Of a DNA stretch of 64,000 nt, positions 42,001 to 51,870 are shown piece by piece (within the stretch, counting starts at the first letter, position 1; each line of letters opens with the position of its first letter). Location: positions 1-64,000 of the forward strand of contig MPUH01000171.1 of the NCBI GenBank assembly GCA_001970955.1. Direction: 5' to 3'. Below the pieces are notes generated by a model that was not told where the DNA came from, did no database searches, and saw only the letters and a list, made by a program, of their open reading frames with translations. Made by a program: the position numbers and the translations under genes. This DNA is from Stentor coeruleus (lineage: Eukaryota > Ciliophora > Heterotrichea > Heterotrichida > Stentoridae).

Positions 42001-42523
42001 AAATGATTTGAAACAAGCTATTTTTTATTATAGGAAAGCGTTGAATATTAAAAAGAGAATACTTGACCCAAATGCTTTGGAGGTAGCGTATTCGTATAAT
42101 AATCTGGGTATTTGTTTTTTCCAGCAGTCGAATATGCCTGAAGCAGTTAATTATATACTTAAAGCAATGGAGATTATGAAAAGCTATTTGGGTGAGGATG
42201 ATGTTATGATAACTACAACATATATGAATTTAGGGATGGCCTATGATGAAATGGGGCAATATGATAAAGCTGAGAAATACTTACAACAAGCTATGGATGT
42301 TAGAATACTTAAATTGCCACAAAAGCATCCTGATATAGCTGACTGCCTCCTCAATTTAGGTATATTGCATTCAAAAACTAATAACATGAAAAGTGCATTA
42401 AGGGAAACTAAAAAAGCTTATCTTATGCTAGAAGAAACTCTTGGAAACGATAACCCGACCACAAAAAATGCCCGAGAGCATTATCAGAAACTTCTAAAAA
42501 TCTCTAAAGTTAGTATAACTTAA
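39065..42523 (+). CDS. NLR-like STAND protein: NB-ARC plus TPR, novel N-terminus
   Basis: The protein has 1152 residues. About 590 N-terminal residues match no domain I know: a small start with CACRCF, a helical repeat-like middle, then coiled coil (about 450-560). QFIGREKELDTL leads into an NB-ARC NTPase: P-loop GMGGVGKTQ (about 597), Walker B LWLLVYDG (about 668), GVILTTSR (about 695), DLPLAVCQA (GLPL-like, about 740) and MHKLV (MHD-like, about 860). The C-terminal 230 residues are TPRs of the 42-residue kinesin-light-chain type (NNLG-VFFEQ-DL-QAIFYYRKAL-I). NB-ARC/TPR proteins are ATP-switched sensors that oligomerise in immunity or cell death. That role in this ciliate is inferred. The ATG is at 39065 and the stop is TAA. 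Confidence 0.9.
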   Translation: MNREVIRTRTGETILFSQDMKAIVLDSFNNLIESSLPVIFKPSVVNFNCKLWAEYYKNKAVVIGDYGLKGGGICACRCFASKNTGGSLNEIKVKVTTSNSKPSLNQREVQHEIAENLDDLKKAVSSSILENIVLSINYLSETSLDDYSSPLTASLIMLECLSMESIWEQVSWSEVRKKIGTTARRLLLYSYYKATNRVQMFAETKDRVIPFANSIIDRIVEEEENFPENGLLCEIKAILAIIKVIKDSERWYKSWIKKGKNLIDIFFNKDLESIVSFTKDFADFIFTKLQHRMSIHLFCLDYISNQENDFRVEWLSKFLTEFHTSKWQILYAVINEIEPVLLSSTFSKTQKSLIFLGNQNAAGLKSLASFNSYLLSNNWRIREKVAVILVRLTQSEDLKQEAEEVIAERVVFETDLRVKDIFNDPSLVQTSQELILKTWERKKDRFERLLEQEKDILIGLEKKLADSKASEKASIMDILQNQRANFEKQVKELNFLLGKLGKTADFLEKYENYTTQVKNDILSAIQDSTARLERNFDRKFSDVMHKLSCKSPRNDTSSLFFMPNSSQQFIGREKELDTLKGLIEKFKKKVCVLAVVGMGGVGKTQLVLEFASQNRELFGSMWFINAESKSKIESGFLDIAQALSIDMEMKTNDIIRKVLMHFSKMRDLWLLVYDGVINSRDVDSFIPQGRGVILTTSRNPCWDLSITLQGFCRKESLELMKNITRLKLNKAAEILAEEMGDLPLAVCQAACYMKQTKSDFDEYLTMYKNRVSGVFEPTIISGNSLISSWKLSLEQISEESETCRLWIECLSYLSPSRIPDSLSKSIFEKIEHKDNLIKYKKHLKLALDYSLIEVDDNKNINMHKLVQNFIRKLNYQDSQCIDVLIEVFLEMFTMEHEIEFIKNIVDHLAFFVTNIKTDNPQIGELYSRLGIYYLEVLKNIEIASNYIHLALKSKVEKYGKTSLEAASMYNNLGNVFFEQNDLKQAIFYYRKALNIKKRILDPNALEVAYSYNNLGICFFQQSNMPEAVNYILKAMEIMKSYLGEDDVMITTTYMNLGMAYDEMGQYDKAEKYLQQAMDVRILKLPQKHPDIADCLLNLGILHSKTNNMKSALRETKKAYLMLEETLGNDNPTTKNAREHYQKLLKISKVSIT

Positions 42524-42660
42524 AACCCTAAATAGTATCATTTCATTAAAAAAAAACATAATAATCTAAATATATTCACCTATTATTATTCATATACAAT
42601 ATTTCATTAATTATATATCATATAATAAACTTAACTATTTAACTTGATACCTTAACCAAA

Positions 42661-45600
42661 TTATAATGGGCTCATATCAGGAGAAAATCTATCATATTCT
42701 TCCATATCAACCATATCCTCTCGAATATCTTCTACTTCCTCACCTGGGATCTCAATTTCCTGTTCGAAATTTCCAGTAGCCATTACTAGATTTTCATTAG
42801 CTTTCATTAGATTCTCAACAAGTACTTCATTATGATTCCTTAAAGTTTCATTATCTTGTAACAGACACGTATTATCATTTCGTAATTTTTCTATAGTTTC
42901 AATATAATTGCATTTTTGTGTTTCAAAAGCTAGTGAATGTTTATAATGAGCAGCAATAAAAGCTATACCTGTAATTTTGAATCTAGTAACGATGTTTTTT
43001 ATATGTGTGAATATGATTTCTATAGCTCCAATTTGGCTTATTCTTATGATTTCTTCAGTTGGTAGATTAGTTGGAGTTGATATTAAAAATTGTACTGGGG
43101 TTTTAGATATAGCTATACTATTTGGTATTGGTGGTTTCATATCTGTTGGTGTTCTAACATATCTATTTTCATTAGCTCTATAAGAAATAGGGGTACTACA
43201 ACGAATAGGAGTTACTTGTTTATCACGAAAACCTAATGGGGTTAAGGCTCTTTCAATTGAAGCTCTGCTACTTGGTCTATTAATAAAAGCTAAAGCCCTA
43301 GTCTCAGAAGATCGTCTTTGTACTGCAGGTGACCTTTCTCTAGCTCTTCTGGGTGACTCATAAACATCATCAGGTTCAGTTTTATAAAACATAACCAATT
43401 TGAAATGCGCGTATTGCTTAAGCCTTGTTTGATAATTAGATGCAATTTTACTAAGTTTCTTATACATTACCGCATGTTTAGGGTCGAAATATTTAAAGTT
43501 TTTATTCCACACAAATTTCATTTTCCAAAACGAGTTTTGGAAGTTAATTGAAGCTATGTATATCCATTTCATAATAACTTTTTTCCTTAATCTATAAATA
43601 CGAATAGCTTCTAGGTTTTTCCAATAAATAAATCGTCCTTTTATCATGATTTTAGCTTTAACTTTGAGTAATTTTAATAAAGTCTGAGCTGCAGTGAGTT
43701 TTTTAATAAGAATCAGTTTCCTAACTCGTTCTTTAAACCCAATAATCCCTAGACGCTGGTTTTCCATTAGGTTTCTAACAATTTTCCCTATAATTCTCCC
43801 TTTCTGCAAATGCATACATATCTTAGAAAACACCTTCTTTGTTTGTTTATTACACACTTTCCTCAAACAATGAAGCGCTAAAACTTTATTCGGCAATTCT
43901 TTCATCCTTATTCTCGCTTTCCACATAGCAAATTTCTGCATCAGCACATTTTTCTTCATATTCTCCACATATTTAAACAATCTTTTTAGCACCTGTTCTC
44001 CACATACAATTTTATTTATAGATTTTTTCTTCAACCCTTCTATAATACTTTTCATTGTATTTCCTAATAATTTTCCTTTAAAAACCTGCATCTTCAAAGC
44101 AAAAGTTGTTTTTAATGAAGCAACTCGCCAATTATTAAAAAAATGCCCTTTTCGATTACAATCATAAACTTTTGATATCTTTAAAAAGCTTTGGAATTTT
44201 AAGTTGTTATTCCGACAACAAGCGTTTTTCATACGGTTTATCAAACATTCAAGTTTGTTTTTAACAAGATTTTTCATATATGATTGGAATATATGAGCTA
44301 AATGACTTTTGCTTAATTTCGTGTATTTTTCTTCCATAAACTTGTTTTTCATTTTCCTAAACGCTTCATCACGTTTTGTTTTTAATGACGCTAACAAATC
44401 CCCAATTGCCCTTTTAACTTTAACATTCTTATGGACAATATTTTCATACAATTCCCTTGATGTTTTTGCTATAACTTTACTTAAATGATCTTTAAGTTTA
44501 CTACATCTATAATTATCCATAAGGATTTTACGTTTACATTCTTCATTATTTCTCTTCAAATTCTCAAAAGCTTTTCTTGGCATTTTCTTAAGATTTGTAT
44601 ATATAAGTTTAAATACACCTCTTACCCTACTTCCTTCCCCTATAATTTTTTGTAACAATTCCCTAGCTAATCTTTTATGAGCATGTCCAAGTAAAAGTTG
44701 TAATTTTTGCGATCTAATTTTATCAAGCATTTCCTTTTCTTTAGCTTTTTCTATCAAATTTTTCCATATATCCATAGCGCATTTTGTTTTTTTCAATAAT
44801 ATTTTATATATGCTTTTTAAGTTAAAATTCATACATACTGAATTAGATAAAGCAAAAAGCATATGATCGAAAGAATCTCTTGTTGTCCTTATACATACTT
44901 TTTCTAAATGGTTTTTAAGCCTAGAATATCTCATGTCGTTTATTAGTAGTTGTTCATGAAGTTGTTGGACTGTATTTTTCCATTTTTTTAAATAATGTTT
45001 AGGTTTGGTTTTTAGAGAAGTTATCACAGTTGTCACAGCTGTTCTTATTTTTTCTTCACCTGTTGTTATTAGGTTTAAAATACTTCGTAAACGTCTTAGA
45101 GAAGCACGTTCAATTGCAGATCGAAGATTTTGGAGTTTTAAGTTGTCTAAGAGTTTTTTCCTGGCGATATCGTCTGAGTTTTTCCTCCACTGGTCAAGAG
45201 CTTTTTTACAACTTGATTTTATATTGGAAACAATTGTTTTTAATGCCCCTTTAACTTTATTCCCTTCACCTAATATCCTTTGTACTGAGTCTCTTAAACC
45301 TCGACGTGATATATTCCCGAAAAGCCTAAGAAGTGTATTGGATCTGATATGGTCAAGTAGTTCCTTTTGTTTTAAATTTTGAATGAACCCTTTCCATAAT
45401 GAAAAGAAATATTTCGGTCTTTGTTGTAATATTTTATTAACCCATTTAAGATTAAAACTCACAATCAAAGAGTTCACAGCTATATCTGTAATCCTATTAA
45501 AAGCTTCATTAGTTGTTCTTTTAGACAATTTTTCTAAATAATTTGCCAGTTTTTGATACCTCGCAGCATCTACAAGTATTTTTTCCCTTATAATATTTAC

Positions 45601-48600
45601 TGAATGCTTCCATTTTTTTATAACTTGTTTTGGTTTTACTGTTAGATTTGCCACAACTACATTTATTGCACTTTTCATTTTCTTTTTGTTGATGAAAATA
45701 TTATTACAAATAGTCCTTGTTGTCCTTTTACATATATTTTTTAGATAATTTTTTAGTCTTTGTCCTACAAGTTTTTGTTTATTGTTTGTTTGGAGGAAAA
45801 TGTAGCTGTTCCATAGTTTAAAACGGTTTTTGAGGTTTTTTTTTAGTATTTTGTCTAGAGTCCTTTTGAGTTTTAGTGCTTTTATGTTATTATTTTGTGT
45901 TTTGTTTTTTATCATCTCCACAATTTTTTTCCATTTTTCAAAATACTCTTTGTAGTTTTTTTTTATATAAATATTCAGTGTCCTTATTGCCATTCTAACC
46001 CTATCCACAAAACTCCCAACTTTTTTCGCAGTTTTTTGCCTTTTCTTATCCTGTTTTTTTTGCATTTTCTCAATAATATTAGCAACTTTCAAAGCTCTTG
46101 TCTGTAAAACCTGATTCCTTTCATTCATCTTATTCGTAACCCTTTTCCATTGGTCATAATAAACCTTAAGGAATTTCATTAATATTTTTTTCAATGCTCT
46201 TAAACCCAAGTTTTTATTATTAACTTCAGAATTCAACACTTTTAATATCTCCATGAAATTCTTCATACAATTTTTCCCAAAGAGTTTTGCTATTGATTGT
46301 AGTTTTAAAGCCCCTGAAAATACTTTAGTTAATACATTTCCTTTTACTAAATCCACATATTTTACCCATTTTCTGAATATGTGTTTTGCTTTATTTTTTA
46401 ATAAATCCGTTATGTTTTTTAAAGCTTTTGAAGCTTTTTCACTTCTTTTTGTTATTCGTTGTAGCATGATTTGTTGATGTTTATTTATAATTCTGTTTAT
46501 TATATTTAAAAACCTTTGTCCAGTAAGTTCTTTTAATATCGAATTTCTGACTGATTGTTCTGAGAAGTTTTTGAATTTATTGAATACCGTGCGAGGGATT
46601 TTTTTTAATATAGTATTACATGTTGAAAAAGCTTGTCTAAGGCCTTTGTTTTGTCTAATTATTCTATTAAAAGATTGCTGTTCTGTTCTTTTAGCTATTT
46701 TTTTAAGCTTATCTTCAAGTCGATGGCCTAAAACTTTTAATTTCAAAAGCTTTCTTGTAGCTTCTTTTGTATAACACAACCATGTTTTAAAATATTTTTT
46801 TGGTTTTGACTTAGCTGCTTTTTCAAGCCATTTGAACATAGATTTAACAAAAGATATTGAAGCTTCATTGCTTACTATACGTTTCAATACAACTCTTAAC
46901 TTTCCTCTTACAATATTTAAAAACCTTCCTTTTAGTTTTTCTGATCTTACATTGTCCATAAGTTTTTTTTCATTAATCAACTTTACAGTTTTCGACCATC
47001 TTATTAAGGCATTTAAAGGTATAATTTTAAGCCTTGTGATAATTGACTGTAAAGCACCTTTTATTTTATTACCACCTCCGATTATTCTTTGAGTCGCATC
47101 ACGGATTTTTCTTAGGACAATTTGTTTAAGATGGTTTTTTAATTTTAAACTTTTAAGGCTGTCAAGAAGTTTTAGTTGTTTGACAAGGACTAAAAAATAT
47201 TTCCACCTATCAAAAGCCATCTTAGGTCTTCTCAATATTGCTGATATATAAATTCTAAAAGCACCTTTAATCCTATTCCCTTCCCCAAGCATCCTCTGCA
47301 CAGCATCCCAAGTGACTCTAAAATAAATCCTCCTAAGCGAAAAAGTTATTTTACTCTCTCTTAACTGTTCAAGTAAATTAGCATTAGTAATTTCATAAGA
47401 CCCATTTTTCCATTTATCAAAAGCAGGTTTATACTTTCTTAGTAATATTTTTCCCATTTTTGTTATACACAAAGCCAAATTGAATTTAAATTTATCATTT
47501 TTAATACTCTCAACCGCTTCATTTAATGTTCTTATCGACACTTTATTCATAAAATTCTTAACTTGATTACCTTTTAACGTCATAACAACTTCATAATGTT
47601 TGATTTCTATAACAGCTTTATTCCATCTTCTAAGTGCTACTTTTGGTATATTATTAAGCCCATTAACAAGTCCTTGCATAGTTCCTTTAACCTTATCCCC
47701 ACCACCTAATATTCTATGATATGCATCTCTTATAATTTTTTTACACAGATTTAATAATGACGCATTAGCAAGTTTCTTTTTTAATTGGTAAATTATGTCT
47801 TTTCCTTGAGCGATTTTAACAAAATCTTTCCATCTAGCAAAAGTATTCCCTGCACCTTTTTGCATAAAATTACCTATAAGTTTGAGACCTTCTTTTATAG
47901 ACATACCTCTTATTTGTATTCGGCGAATAACATCTTTTAATGTCCTTCTAATGATTTTTTCAAAGTTTATTTTCATGAATTGTATGTTGTAATCTTTCAT
48001 GATACTATTTTCTTTCATAAATGCAACATATTTTTTCCATTGGTCAAAAAATTCTTTAGGATGTTTTAGCCATAAATGTGAAAGCATTTTTAAATATAGT
48101 TTTAGTTTAGAATTTTGCAGTTCGACTGTCATGATTCTATTTAAGGTTCCTTTGAATGTCCTTCTTGGGATTCTTGATAAATGTTTTAAGATTTTTTCTA
48201 TTAGGATGCTATTTTTAAGTTCAGTTTGCACAATGTCAATAACAACTTTATTCCATCGACGTAATGCAACACGAGGGATACCTTTAAGACTATTGACTAA
48301 TCCATCCATAGTGCTTTCCATTCTTTCAAAACCAATTATTATCCTAGTTGATGAGTCACGCATGGTTCTTTTTACGATTGACTCGAAATAGGTTTTACAT
48401 TTGAGGGTTTTTAAGCTTTTTAAAGCTACTTTTTTTATATCATCATTTACTATAGATTTCCATTTGAGAAAATTTAGCTTAACACCTTCGAGACAACTTA
48501 CGCTTAGTTGGATTAATGTTTTTTTTATATAGTCACCCCATGATATTATTGAATTATAACTTTGTTTTATTGTTCTTCGAGATAATTTGTTGAGAAAATT

Positions 48601-51600
48601 AGCCATGCGGAGGGAGATTATTTTTTTTTCTAATTTTGCAGCTTTTTCTGATTTCAAGTGGTTAAATGATGACCTTATGGACTTTGAGAATATTTTCATG
48701 ATGTTTTTAATTGATGATTTTATTTTTGATGATAATTGAAAGGGCACATTAGAGGAAATAAGACTTGTGCTATTTTTATTACACATTTTTGATAAATCTC
48801 TATATGGAAGTTCATCATTAAAAGCATGGTTGCTAAGTCTTAAGCATTCTGACATTATCTTAAGAGTTTGAGTATGGGTGTTCCATTGAGAAAGTACCTC
48901 AGAAAGATGGTTTTTAAATATCGTAATAATTTTAAGCAAGTACTCTTTTCTCCTATCAGATATCATATCATCAAAAACTTTACTAATATTATTTTTCAAT
49001 GGCCGTTCAAGTAAATATTTAAATTTTTCACCTTTAAATTTTCTTATAACATCCTCTTGATAGGATCTTTCACAATATCTATTCCAAAGTGACCAATTTT
49101 TACGCAAACGACCTTTAAGTTGATCCATCATATTTTTCAAAGCTAGTTTTACCTTAGGACTTGTCCCAATAATCCTATTAAAACCAGTTCTCAAAGTTTT
49201 TCTTAAACACTTCTTAATATAATCAATAATCTTTTGTCCTTTAATTTTATTCATCAACGCTGATTTATTTATCTTCGCCGAATTAAATCTCCATAAATCA
49301 AAAGAACTTTTAGGCATGCGTTTCGCTGTAAAATACACATTACTCAAACATTCTGCAATCCGAGATTCAGCCAATACAATCCTACTTAAAGCCATTTTCA
49401 GTTTCTTTTTAGGCAAATTTCTTAAAGTCTGGGCAAATTTCAGTCTCCTTTTATCATTTTTTTCATCCTTAAGACGATTTTCTAAATTTTTATATTCAGA
49501 TTTTATTGTATTATCTTTCCATATCATTATTTCTCTCTTCATTTTTTTCTTAAAATTCCCTAAAGCAATACTTAAAACTGCTTCTGCATAATTTTTTTTA
49601 ATAGTATTAGTAATATTCCCATATGCATCAGCAAGGGTACGATTTAATCCTGAGCTTTTTATTGCATTTATAAGACTTGTAGCTGCAGCTTTTTGCCCTA
49701 ATAAAGTTTTCTTTTTCAAATTCCTTTTAAGTTTCCTGTTAGTTTTTTTAAGTTTTTTAGTATTTTTTTCATCTAAATTTGTAGCAAAATCATTGAAAGC
49801 TTTTTGTTTGTTTTTATCAACAATTTTAGCTAGGTTTAAGAGTTTTAATGCTTGGATTTTTTTTCTATCTTTTATGTTGCTTCCACTTGCCCTAGCCCAT
49901 TTATCAAAAAAACTGTTGAGGAGTTTGCTAGGATTTTTATTTAAAGCTTTTATAGCTGAAATTAAGATTTTTTGATTTTTTCTTATAGAAATTGGTTTTA
50001 GTAAACATGGGGTTATTGAATTATGTAAATAAGTTACTAAGAGGTTCATGAGATTTGAAGCTTTAGAAACTTTGGCTTTTTGGTCTAAGAGTTTTTGTTT
50101 TAAAATGATTCTGTCGAATGATAATTTTTGGGTACAGGCTGGGACTTTGTTTAAAATTTTTATGAATTTCATATTACGGATATATGCATAAAAGTTGTAG
50201 TCTTTGTAGTTTTGGCATATATTTCTCCATCTGGAAATCAAGTTTTTAGGCTTTTTTTGGAGTTTTGATAAGAGTATTTTCAATGCGTAAGCTTGAGTTT
50301 TACTTGAAGGGACAAGTTTTTTGAAGGCGTTTTTTAAAGTTTTAGTCGGCAACAAGTTTAAATGCTTTGATAAAATATAACCCCTTTGTTTTGTAAAATG
50401 CGCTTTTTCATTAGATTCGTTTATGCTTTGTTTCCATCTATCAAAGGGTTTTTTTTGTACTTTTTTGATAAACTGGACAATCGTGTTAAGATTGTTTTTC
50501 CGAGCTTTTGCCATATTAGTGACAATTTGTAAAACCCCATAATTCGTCCTTGTTGCAATTTTCCCTAGGGCCTGACTAAGTTTTGTCCTTTGTGTATTTT
50601 CTATAAAATCTTGGAATTTCGATTCTTTTGCATAGTCTTTCCATTTAGATAAAACATTAATTTTCCTACGAGTGAAATGGGATGTTAATTTTTCCAAGTA
50701 ATTGCGCACTTTATTCCCTGGGCCTAGTATTCTAAGATATGCATCTTTTAATCTCATTTTGCCAATATTTTTTAATAATTTAATCATTTTATATCCTGTG
50801 AATTCTTTGTTTTTATATAGTAAAATAGATGAAAAATATGCAGCTTCTCTGTTTTTTGATAGTTTTTGAATTATGTTGAAACCTTGACAATAATATAAAA
50901 GATCAGCGTGAAAAGCATGAGCTTGACCTGCCCAAGAACTTAGAACTGCATTAGGCATTTGCTTTCTAAGTTTGTTTATAGCTATTATTCTATTCACAAC
51001 AGCTTCTAGTTTACTTTTTAATATATTTTTCTTTAATGTTGCGTCTTGTAAAGTGTCGATTCTATCGTCAACATCGTATTTTTGCATAAAATTAGTCCTT
51101 TCGGTCATGTTTTTGAAAACATCTTTTAAGGAATAAATGGTATAAGAATCCCAAAGCTCTTTTTTTTTGATTTTTTTCCTCCCGAACTTTTGATAGTATT
51201 CCTCATTTTCCCAGTTTTCTTCTATGAACTCCTGCTGATCCCAGGTGTCATTGTACCATCTTTCGAGGGTAATATATTTCATATAAAAAATTCTAACACG
51301 AGCTTTTTCCAACACCCTCCTCAGCATTTCCTTCTTCTCCACAGCACCTCTAAACCCCCAAACACTAAACGCCCTCTGCACATTAACCCCCAAATATTTT
51401 TTCAAATTCGCCACCAAAAGCCTTACTTTCTCTTTTCTAACCTTCAAAAAGTATTTTCCCTCAATTTCTCCAATTTTTTTCATAAACCTATTCATCTTAA
51501 ACCCATCAATACCTTTTTTTAACCCAATCGACCTCCTCATCGACAGTTTTTGTAATGCATGAAAGAACTTCGCTGATCTCAAACATGAAGGATTAGAAGA

Positions 51601-51870
51601 AAAAGTCAAATAGCCTAAATTTGGAGGCAAAGGTTTCTTATTGTCCATAATACAATTTAAATATTGAGAAAACTTTAAATAAATTTCATCAGAAATTTGA
51701 TCTTTTTGAAACATTTCTCTTAAAGTAATAATTGCAGCACGAAGCGTTGATTGATTAGTTTGAATAAGATTTTCATGAAGTTTCGCATAGTTCTCAGCAT
51801 GTTTGTTTGGGTCCCCAGGCCTTCCTGTAAGGACCTTTTCAAGAAGTAGTAGCAAACTTGAGGATTCCAT
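42661..51870 (-). CDS. Giant Sfi1-like repeat protein (3069 aa), putative centrin-binding scaffold
   Basis: This is a single uninterrupted frame. From about residue 250 to 2650 it is built of roughly 30 tandem units of about 70 residues. Each has a basic helix, an R-D-RI-G-K-KGAL-like stretch and an aromatic anchor such as ALRRWNK, AFDRWKY, YLKKWKN or ALDQWRK. Units in the C-terminal half also repeat as triplets (210 residues). Regular Trp-anchored basic helices are the hallmark of Sfi1-type centrin-binding proteins; ciliates have giant versions in contractile networks. The C-terminal 370 residues differ: a Ser/Pro/Arg-rich linker with many TP and SP sites, a helix, and an acidic tail. The protein is predicted to bind many EF-hand proteins along its length. 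The ATG is at 51870 and the stop is TAA. Confidence 0.85.
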   Translation of the reverse strand: MESSSLLLLLEKVLTGRPGDPNKHAENYAKLHENLIQTNQSTLRAAIITLREMFQKDQISDEIYLKFSQYLNCIMDNKKPLPPNLGYLTFSSNPSCLRSAKFFHALQKLSMRRSIGLKKGIDGFKMNRFMKKIGEIEGKYFLKVRKEKVRLLVANLKKYLGVNVQRAFSVWGFRGAVEKKEMLRRVLEKARVRIFYMKYITLERWYNDTWDQQEFIEENWENEEYYQKFGRKKIKKKELWDSYTIYSLKDVFKNMTERTNFMQKYDVDDRIDTLQDATLKKNILKSKLEAVVNRIIAINKLRKQMPNAVLSSWAGQAHAFHADLLYYCQGFNIIQKLSKNREAAYFSSILLYKNKEFTGYKMIKLLKNIGKMRLKDAYLRILGPGNKVRNYLEKLTSHFTRRKINVLSKWKDYAKESKFQDFIENTQRTKLSQALGKIATRTNYGVLQIVTNMAKARKNNLNTIVQFIKKVQKKPFDRWKQSINESNEKAHFTKQRGYILSKHLNLLPTKTLKNAFKKLVPSSKTQAYALKILLSKLQKKPKNLISRWRNICQNYKDYNFYAYIRNMKFIKILNKVPACTQKLSFDRIILKQKLLDQKAKVSKASNLMNLLVTYLHNSITPCLLKPISIRKNQKILISAIKALNKNPSKLLNSFFDKWARASGSNIKDRKKIQALKLLNLAKIVDKNKQKAFNDFATNLDEKNTKKLKKTNRKLKRNLKKKTLLGQKAAATSLINAIKSSGLNRTLADAYGNITNTIKKNYAEAVLSIALGNFKKKMKREIMIWKDNTIKSEYKNLENRLKDEKNDKRRLKFAQTLRNLPKKKLKMALSRIVLAESRIAECLSNVYFTAKRMPKSSFDLWRFNSAKINKSALMNKIKGQKIIDYIKKCLRKTLRTGFNRIIGTSPKVKLALKNMMDQLKGRLRKNWSLWNRYCERSYQEDVIRKFKGEKFKYLLERPLKNNISKVFDDMISDRRKEYLLKIITIFKNHLSEVLSQWNTHTQTLKIMSECLRLSNHAFNDELPYRDLSKMCNKNSTSLISSNVPFQLSSKIKSSIKNIMKIFSKSIRSSFNHLKSEKAAKLEKKIISLRMANFLNKLSRRTIKQSYNSIISWGDYIKKTLIQLSVSCLEGVKLNFLKWKSIVNDDIKKVALKSLKTLKCKTYFESIVKRTMRDSSTRIIIGFERMESTMDGLVNSLKGIPRVALRRWNKVVIDIVQTELKNSILIEKILKHLSRIPRRTFKGTLNRIMTVELQNSKLKLYLKMLSHLWLKHPKEFFDQWKKYVAFMKENSIMKDYNIQFMKINFEKIIRRTLKDVIRRIQIRGMSIKEGLKLIGNFMQKGAGNTFARWKDFVKIAQGKDIIYQLKKKLANASLLNLCKKIIRDAYHRILGGGDKVKGTMQGLVNGLNNIPKVALRRWNKAVIEIKHYEVVMTLKGNQVKNFMNKVSIRTLNEAVESIKNDKFKFNLALCITKMGKILLRKYKPAFDKWKNGSYEITNANLLEQLRESKITFSLRRIYFRVTWDAVQRMLGEGNRIKGAFRIYISAILRRPKMAFDRWKYFLVLVKQLKLLDSLKSLKLKNHLKQIVLRKIRDATQRIIGGGNKIKGALQSIITRLKIIPLNALIRWSKTVKLINEKKLMDNVRSEKLKGRFLNIVRGKLRVVLKRIVSNEASISFVKSMFKWLEKAAKSKPKKYFKTWLCYTKEATRKLLKLKVLGHRLEDKLKKIAKRTEQQSFNRIIRQNKGLRQAFSTCNTILKKIPRTVFNKFKNFSEQSVRNSILKELTGQRFLNIINRIINKHQQIMLQRITKRSEKASKALKNITDLLKNKAKHIFRKWVKYVDLVKGNVLTKVFSGALKLQSIAKLFGKNCMKNFMEILKVLNSEVNNKNLGLRALKKILMKFLKVYYDQWKRVTNKMNERNQVLQTRALKVANIIEKMQKKQDKKRQKTAKKVGSFVDRVRMAIRTLNIYIKKNYKEYFEKWKKIVEMIKNKTQNNNIKALKLKRTLDKILKKNLKNRFKLWNSYIFLQTNNKQKLVGQRLKNYLKNICKRTTRTICNNIFINKKKMKSAINVVVANLTVKPKQVIKKWKHSVNIIREKILVDAARYQKLANYLEKLSKRTTNEAFNRITDIAVNSLIVSFNLKWVNKILQQRPKYFFSLWKGFIQNLKQKELLDHIRSNTLLRLFGNISRRGLRDSVQRILGEGNKVKGALKTIVSNIKSSCKKALDQWRKNSDDIARKKLLDNLKLQNLRSAIERASLRRLRSILNLITTGEEKIRTAVTTVITSLKTKPKHYLKKWKNTVQQLHEQLLINDMRYSRLKNHLEKVCIRTTRDSFDHMLFALSNSVCMNFNLKSIYKILLKKTKCAMDIWKNLIEKAKEKEMLDKIRSQKLQLLLGHAHKRLARELLQKIIGEGSRVRGVFKLIYTNLKKMPRKAFENLKRNNEECKRKILMDNYRCSKLKDHLSKVIAKTSRELYENIVHKNVKVKRAIGDLLASLKTKRDEAFRKMKNKFMEEKYTKLSKSHLAHIFQSYMKNLVKNKLECLINRMKNACCRNNNLKFQSFLKISKVYDCNRKGHFFNNWRVASLKTTFALKMQVFKGKLLGNTMKSIIEGLKKKSINKIVCGEQVLKRLFKYVENMKKNVLMQKFAMWKARIRMKELPNKVLALHCLRKVCNKQTKKVFSKICMHLQKGRIIGKIVRNLMENQRLGIIGFKERVRKLILIKKLTAAQTLLKLLKVKAKIMIKGRFIYWKNLEAIRIYRLRKKVIMKWIYIASINFQNSFWKMKFVWNKNFKYFDPKHAVMYKKLSKIASNYQTRLKQYAHFKLVMFYKTEPDDVYESPRRARERSPAVQRRSSETRALAFINRPSSRASIERALTPLGFRDKQVTPIRCSTPISYRANENRYVRTPTDMKPPIPNSIAISKTPVQFLISTPTNLPTEEIIRISQIGAIEIIFTHIKNIVTRFKITGIAFIAAHYKHSLAFETQKCNYIETIEKLRNDNTCLLQDNETLRNHNEVLVENLMKANENLVMATGNFEQEIEIPGEEVEDIREDMVDMEEYDRFSPDMSPL

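Noticed and set aside
45005-45382. Long antisense frames inside the giant gene and other large genes
   Set aside because: They are shadows of real genes, have no domain and often begin at non-ATG codons.
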